From NCBI GenBank assembly GCA_001603955.1, contig LVAA01000029.1, positions 1 to 53,711 of the forward strand: DNA of 53,711 bases. The letters are read 5' to 3'. Below the pieces are notes generated by a model. That model was not told where the DNA came from. It saw only the letters and a program-made list of their open reading frames with translations, and searched no databases. Position numbers and translations under genes: made by a program. Shown here piece by piece: positions 49,756-53,711 of this stretch. This DNA is from Syntrophobacterales bacterium Delta_02 (lineage in GTDB: Bacteria; Desulfobacterota; Syntrophorhabdia; Syntrophorhabdales; Syntrophorhabdaceae). Each line of letters opens with the position of its first letter. The first letter of the stretch is position 1.

Positions 49756-50562
49756 CTATCTCGCTACAAAATTCATGACCTCTCCGAACATCGCACGGCT
49801 CGTGAACATGGGCCAATCATTGTGCCCCGCGCCCTTTATGGTCCACATCCGCTTCCTCCCGGGAATGGACGCGTAGAGCGCATGGGCGTGCCTCGCGGGA
49901 ATGATGTCGTCGCGCCCGGCCCCGATGATCGCCGTCTTCCCGGTATAATTCGCAAGGTTTGCCACGCTGTCGTAACGGTCCTTCAGGACAAGCCGGGCAA
50001 TGAAAGCGGGAGCGTGAGAAGCCGCCACGGACAGGAGGCTATCCCAGGGCGTGAAAAGCACGATCCCCTCCACGGGCACAGGCGAGTTGCCCGCTACCGC
50101 GGCCACGACACCGCAGCCGAGGGATTCTCCCAGAAGGTACAGAGGGGCGCCGTACCTCGCGAAGACAGCCTCAACGGTCCGGCGGGCATCCTTTACGAAT
50201 TGATCCTCTCCCAGGCTCCCCGGCCGCCCTCCATACCCCGGATACTCGGCAAGGATGACGCGGTAGTTGAGAGGGACGAGCATCTTCGCGTAGAACCAGC
50301 GGTCGGCCGCCTTGCCCGCGTTGCCGTGAAAGACAACAACCGTGCCCGCCGGACCGTCTGTCTCCGGCACGCTGACGAGTCCACGGTAATCATCCCCCGA
50401 CACCATCCAGAACGTGAGGCCGTGCGCCGCCAGGGTCCCGGCAGAGGGCCGGACATGATCGGGAAAGTATATGAAATGGTCCTGCAGCACATCGCACCCC
50501 GCGGCCACCACTGTCACGAGCAGTATCGCTATGTATGCCGCTGTCTTCCTCGCTCCCTTCAT
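49756..50562 (-). CDS. Alpha/beta hydrolase, predicted lipoprotein
   Basis: A 268-residue protein. The N-terminus has a lipoprotein signal (AYIAILLVTVVAAGCDVL, lipobox AAGC with Cys23). Then an alpha/beta hydrolase: VVVFHGNAGKAADRWF (oxyanion HGN), AEYPGYGGRPG, the nucleophile Ser in LGESLGCGVVAAVAG, the acid in AIIGAGRDDIIPARHA and His in IKGAGHNDWP. It resembles BEM46/YqkD-type hydrolases anchored to a membrane. Substrate unknown. The 49520-49755 gap between it and acs shows no gene. Confidence 0.88.
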   Translation of the reverse strand: MKGARKTAAYIAILLVTVVAAGCDVLQDHFIYFPDHVRPSAGTLAAHGLTFWMVSGDDYRGLVSVPETDGPAGTVVVFHGNAGKAADRWFYAKMLVPLNYRVILAEYPGYGGRPGSLGEDQFVKDARRTVEAVFARYGAPLYLLGESLGCGVVAAVAGNSPVPVEGIVLFTPWDSLLSVAASHAPAFIARLVLKDRYDSVANLANYTGKTAIIGAGRDDIIPARHAHALYASIPGRKRMWTIKGAGHNDWPMFTSRAMFGEVMNFVAR

Positions 50563-50622
50563 CCGTCCCTCACCGCCCTGCCCTTCAGACTATTATAGAG
50601 GAAGACAGCCCGCAGGGGAATA

Positions 50623-50648
50623 CCGGGGACGAAGCCTGTCGTCCCCGG
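50623..50648. other. Strong isolated hairpin in the gap before the cysteine hydrolase gene
   Basis: A perfect 10-bp stem CCGGGGACGA (50623-50632) with TCGTCCCCGG (50639-50648) and a 6-nt loop. It lies between two divergent genes (50562 and 50777), has no T-run, and could be a regulator site or mRNA leader element. Confidence 0.4.
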
Positions 50649-50776
50649 CCGTTACGTGTCTTTCTTCTTGCATACCGGTGAAAATGTGGAGAAAATAAAG
50701 AGTCCCCGATAACCGGACCGGCGGCCGGCCACGAATTCCAAGCGTGTCGCGGCACACCAATGAGGGAGGAGTCCAT

Positions 50777-51565
50777 ATGAAGACCACATCCAGGGTCGTC
50801 CCCGCTGTCAAGGTTCCGGGGCAAATGACCGGCAGCATCGTTGCCGACCATACAGACGGCGATGACAGGAAAGCAGGAACGCTCAAGGAACTCCGCCGGG
50901 AGACTGTGCCTGTCCTCAGGAAGATGGGGCGGCCGACACACGTCTTTCGTCTCGATCCTTCAAAGGCCGCCCTCGTCGTCATCGACATGCAGAACTTCTC
51001 CTGCGCGCCCTCAGGGGAGCCGCCCATGCCCGGCATCACCTCCGCCGTTGCAAAGACCAACAGGCTTGCGGACCAATGCCGGTCGCTGGAAGTTCCTGTG
51101 ATATGGGTGCGGCAGAACATCACCTGCGGGCTGGAAGGCGACACGGGAGGCTTCTATGGGGCATTCCATCACAAGGACCATGTGAAGGCCATATGCAACA
51201 GGGGAAAGGGAACGGAAATATTCCCGGACATGCACTTCGATCCAGTGAAAGACCATGTCGTTTTCAAGAACCGTTACAGCGCTTTCCTCTCCGACCCTCC
51301 CGAACTCAGGCAGGAACTGGACAAGTTGAAGAGGACCCAGCTCATCATGGCGGGCGTCGCGGCAAATGTCTGCGTCGAGTCGACGGCGAGGGACGCCATG
51401 CAGCTTGACTACGAAGTGACGGTCGTCGCCGATGCCACAGCCTCACCGGATACAACCCTTCTCAAGAATGCGCTGAAGAACATCATGCTCTTCTTCGGAG
51501 ACGTCCGCTCGACGGAAGAGGTCGTGGAAGAGCTGAAAAGGAACGGGGGCGCGGATGGCCGATAA
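50777..51565 (+). CDS. Isochorismatase-family cysteine hydrolase
   Basis: A 262-residue hydrolase. The catalytic triad regions are visible: Asp in ALVVIDMQNFSC, Lys in VVFKNRYSAF, and Cys in IMAGVAANVCVESTARDAM. An N-terminal extension of about 65 residues precedes the fold. Relatives hydrolyse amides, N-carbamoyl compounds or vinyl ethers; the substrate here is unknown. GGGAGGA lies six bases before the ATG at 50777. The last 11 bp overlap the MmgE/PrpD gene, so the two are translationally coupled. Confidence 0.9.
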   Translation: MKTTSRVVPAVKVPGQMTGSIVADHTDGDDRKAGTLKELRRETVPVLRKMGRPTHVFRLDPSKAALVVIDMQNFSCAPSGEPPMPGITSAVAKTNRLADQCRSLEVPVIWVRQNITCGLEGDTGGFYGAFHHKDHVKAICNRGKGTEIFPDMHFDPVKDHVVFKNRYSAFLSDPPELRQELDKLKRTQLIMAGVAANVCVESTARDAMQLDYEVTVVADATASPDTTLLKNALKNIMLFFGDVRSTEEVVEELKRNGGADGR

Positions 51566-52943
51566 GCAGAAGGAAACGCTGGAAGAGACCCTCTCCCGGC
51601 AGGTATGGGAGATGGCGGGAGAGAAGATCGATCCCGAGACCCTCCATCTTCTGAAGCGCAACATCCTCGATGCCTATGCGGGGATATGCGCCTCGCTCCG
51701 GGATACCGCGATGATCGGGACCTTCGACCGCATGACTTCTCTCGCGCCCGATCATGAGGGCATCACAGTCTGGGGGGTCGGCCGCAAGGCGCACCCGGGA
51801 GAGGCGCTCTTCATGAATACCATCCTGGGCCGCCGCAGCGACCTCGTGAACACCTACATGTCCCCCACCGGCATGGGCGGCTGCCACCCGTCGGACAATG
51901 TCTCCCTCATCCTGTCCCTGGCCGACTGGCTGGGCAGGACAGGTGCCGACGTCCTGTCCCACACATGGCTCGCGTACCGCCTCTCGTGCATGTTCGCGAA
52001 CCACTACGACCCTGAACGGGGTGACTACGACCACGACGCCCAGGCGCTCTTTTTCACTCCCCTTGTCATAGGGTCCATGATGGGCCTTTCCGTTCATCAA
52101 CTTACACAGTCTCAGAGGATAGCCGGCATGCTGGGGCTCACCATCAATCAGGCGGCCGAGGGAGATGTCACGGACTGGAAACATTGCACCTTCGCGTCCT
52201 GTGCAATGCGGGGCTTCACGTCCGTCCTCATGGCTCGTGCGGGCTTCACCGGCCCCGGCAGTATATACGACGGCGAAGCAGGCATTGACCGTTTCATCCC
52301 CCACAGTCCTTCCCTCATGGACCCTCCGCCCGATCTCACATCCATTACGTTCAAAACGTGGCCGGCCCTCGTTTTTTGCCAGACGCCGATCGATGCCGCC
52401 GTGGACATCTCGGGCAGGGTCGGCGATCACAGCAGGATCGAAAGGGTGGAGGTACACGTTTACGACAAGGCCATCAAAGAGGCGGCCATCCCGTCGTCAT
52501 GGCACCCCGCAAGCCGGGCGGCACGCACGCATTCGCTCGCCTATTGTGTCGCCGCGGCCCTTGTCAAGGGCACGATCGAATACGAATTCTTCGATGACGA
52601 CTTCCTGGAGAAGGAGAAGGCCGTCTTAGGCATGGTTCCAATGATAGAGGTGGTGGAGGACAGGGAAATGACCCGAACCTTCCCTGCCGGCGCCCCGTGC
52701 AGGATCGTCGTCATACTGAAGGACGGGTCGGTCCTCGAATGCCGCCGCGAATGTCCTCGCGGTGACTCCCGGGACCCTCTCGAGGACGGGGAGATCGGGG
52801 AGAAAGTGCTCAAGTACCTTGCGGACCTTGCCGGCAAACAGCAGGCGAAAACCGTGATCGGCCGTATCTGGGGCCTGGAGAAGGAAAGGTCCCTGGACTG
52901 GCTGGTTGACCCATTGAAGCAAAGGATCGTAGGGAAAGACTGA
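51555..52943 (+). CDS. MmgE/PrpD family protein
   Basis: A 462-residue member of the family that includes 2-methylcitrate dehydratase and cis-aconitate decarboxylase. Signs: LLKRNILDAYAGICASL, TVWGVGRKAHPGEALFMNTILGRRSDLVNTY, GCHPSDNVSLILSLADWLG, GLTINQAAEGDVTDWKHCTFASCAMRG, and FKTWPALVFCQTPIDAAVDI. The prpB/prpC genes are absent nearby, so a role in the methylcitrate cycle is not supported; coupling to a cysteine hydrolase suggests breakdown of an unidentified compound. Confidence 0.88.
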   Translation: MADKQKETLEETLSRQVWEMAGEKIDPETLHLLKRNILDAYAGICASLRDTAMIGTFDRMTSLAPDHEGITVWGVGRKAHPGEALFMNTILGRRSDLVNTYMSPTGMGGCHPSDNVSLILSLADWLGRTGADVLSHTWLAYRLSCMFANHYDPERGDYDHDAQALFFTPLVIGSMMGLSVHQLTQSQRIAGMLGLTINQAAEGDVTDWKHCTFASCAMRGFTSVLMARAGFTGPGSIYDGEAGIDRFIPHSPSLMDPPPDLTSITFKTWPALVFCQTPIDAAVDISGRVGDHSRIERVEVHVYDKAIKEAAIPSSWHPASRAARTHSLAYCVAAALVKGTIEYEFFDDDFLEKEKAVLGMVPMIEVVEDREMTRTFPAGAPCRIVVILKDGSVLECRRECPRGDSRDPLEDGEIGEKVLKYLADLAGKQQAKTVIGRIWGLEKERSLDWLVDPLKQRIVGKD

Positions 52944-52967
52944 CATAACCATAAGGGGGACAGGACT

Positions 52968-53366
52968 ATGCAGGGACACGCAATAGCGTCGGGCACAGAC
53001 ATCGAGAATTTCTTCAAGGCCTTCAACGATCACGACTGGGAAACGGCAATGCGGTACATGAGCGATGACTGCGTGTGGGACGCCTCCGAGAAACGCCTCA
53101 CCGGCAAGAAGAACATAGTGGACTACTGGACCAACTACCATGCCTCGTTCAGGGAGACACTGGGCAAGCCGGAAAAGATAGTGTTCGGCGACCATGAGGT
53201 CTATCTCCAGGTGAGGATCCGCCTCGATTTCATCGAAGACGGCTCCTTCTTCGGCAAAACTTACAGGAAGGGAGACGCGCTGGAGTTCGGCTGCGCCGAT
53301 TTCTACGAACTTGACGATGAGGGAAGGATACGGTCCGGGTGTGTATACGTGAAGTTCTTCAGTTGA
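52968..53366 (+). CDS. NTF2-like (SnoaL-type) protein
   Basis: A 132-residue protein with the cone-like NTF2 fold pattern: IENFFKAFNDHDWETAMRYMSDDCVWDA at the start, LTGKKNIVDYWTNYHASF in the middle, and YELDDEGRIRSGCVYVKFF at the end. Such proteins act as isomerases, cyclases or binding proteins for small hydrophobic molecules. It is 24 bp after the MmgE/PrpD gene and likely in the same operon. AAGGGGG precedes the ATG. Confidence 0.88.
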   Translation: MQGHAIASGTDIENFFKAFNDHDWETAMRYMSDDCVWDASEKRLTGKKNIVDYWTNYHASFRETLGKPEKIVFGDHEVYLQVRIRLDFIEDGSFFGKTYRKGDALEFGCADFYELDDEGRIRSGCVYVKFFS

Positions 53367-53508
53367 CTCCGGCCGCGCCTCTCCGAGAGGCTCGAGATCC
53401 CTGCGCATGCCATCCGGTCCGCAGGACGATGATCGCCGGTCTTGTATCGATCCCGCCGGTCGTAGTACTCTATAAGCCGGTTCCTACATTAAACGGGAGG
53501 AAATGATC

Positions 53509-53711
53509 ATGAGTGCCGCCGTGAGACCCATCCTTGTCGTTCAGCTGATCGTCCTGTTTTTGGCCCTTAGCATTCCGGCCCCCGCCGATACGCCCGCCCC
53601 TCCCCGCGATTACGCGAAGGAGACAGAGAACGGACAGTACATCTTCGTTATGCTCGCACCGCCCGAAAGATGGGTGAGCAAGGATGCGGAACTCAGAAAG
53701 ACTTACAGGAC
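53509..53711 (+). CDS. Exported protein of unknown function (3' end beyond window)
   Basis: The first 67 codons of a gene cut by the window end. The N-terminus is a signal peptide (RPILVVQLIVLFLALSIPAPA), then DTPAPPRDYAKETENGQYIFVML and PPERWVSKDAELRKTY. GGGAGG lies 8 bases before the ATG at 53509; an ATG six bases earlier is too close to it. Not recognised. The 53367-53508 gap holds nothing evident beyond a 6-bp hairpin near 53380. Confidence 0.65.
   Translation, partial: MSAAVRPILVVQLIVLFLALSIPAPADTPAPPRDYAKETENGQYIFVMLAPPERWVSKDAELRKTYR

Noticed and set aside
51555-52943. 2-methylcitrate dehydratase (prpD)
   Set aside because: Family match only; prpB, prpC and acnD are not nearby and the neighbours differ.
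1-53711. tRNA or rRNA genes
   Set aside because: The intergenic gaps were read for T-loop words and conserved rRNA stretches; none was found, although a covariance search would be needed to exclude them fully.

Overview
The window looks like a chromosome segment of a GC-rich, strictly anaerobic, Gram-negative-type bacterium, most likely a deltaproteobacterial (Desulfobacterota) lineage with an acetogenic or syntrophic style of C1/acetate metabolism. This placement is inferred from gene content (CODH/acetyl-CoA synthase operon, corrinoid reactivase, pcm-rpoS linkage, FeoAB, cobalamin-independent MetE, acetyl-CoA synthetase); no rRNA or tRNA gene is present to confirm it.

Layout. 1-2600 is a worn, probably acquired strip: a right end resembling an IS21-type insertion sequence, gene fragments, a 5'-truncated RHS core gene and a small membrane protein that may be its partner. 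2719-6536 is a tight housekeeping run (proC, pcm, an rpoS-like sigma factor, murJ). 6541-10904 holds an HD-domain protein overlapping a very large cytoplasmic GH13 protein. 11016-13219 carries small membrane/cysteine-rich proteins, a ZupT-like protein with an internal deletion, and an outer-membrane-type protein. 13330-17102 is an iron-uptake operon (DtxR-type regulator, FeoA, FeoB, FeoB-associated peptide, DUF2325 protein) with two TTAGGC-type palindromes. 17321-18433 is an XRE regulator fused to a degenerate class III cyclase domain plus a membrane zinc-ribbon partner, with a palindromic operator over the start codon. 18493-22079 has two cobalamin riboswitches, one ahead of metE and one ahead of a GntR regulator. 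22131-25338 carries an aldo/keto reductase and a DUF2950/DUF3300 pair.

25456-37675 (minus strand) is the metabolic core: acsV (reductive activator), cooC, folD, a 71-aa unknown, acsD, acsA, acsB, acsC, acsE and a DUF1330 gene, i.e. the carbonyl branch of the Wood-Ljungdahl pathway plus its maturation and reactivation proteins. A divergent IclR regulator sits at its head. 38840-44324 has an alkaline phosphatase, a DUF6125-like protein, a nitroreductase and a NarL-type two-component system. 44547-49519 pairs an ADP-forming acyl-CoA synthetase/GNAT fusion with a convergent AMP-forming acetyl-CoA synthetase; between them lies a candidate small RNA with its own promoter and terminator. 49756-53711 holds a lipoprotein hydrolase, a small operon (cysteine hydrolase, MmgE/PrpD, NTF2-like) and the start of an exported protein.

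The most unusual pattern is genome-architectural. At eleven intergenic sites there are arrays of degenerate short units, mostly 7 bp with shape GGTNNNN, with some 8-bp and 9-bp versions. They are usually arranged as two inverted arms, and nearly always touch or overlap a stop codon. Each site has its own 'spelling' (GGTCATT, GGTCTCA, GGTCACA, GGTTCCA, GGTTATG and so on), so they are not simple copies of one element. Four of them lie inside the acs operon.
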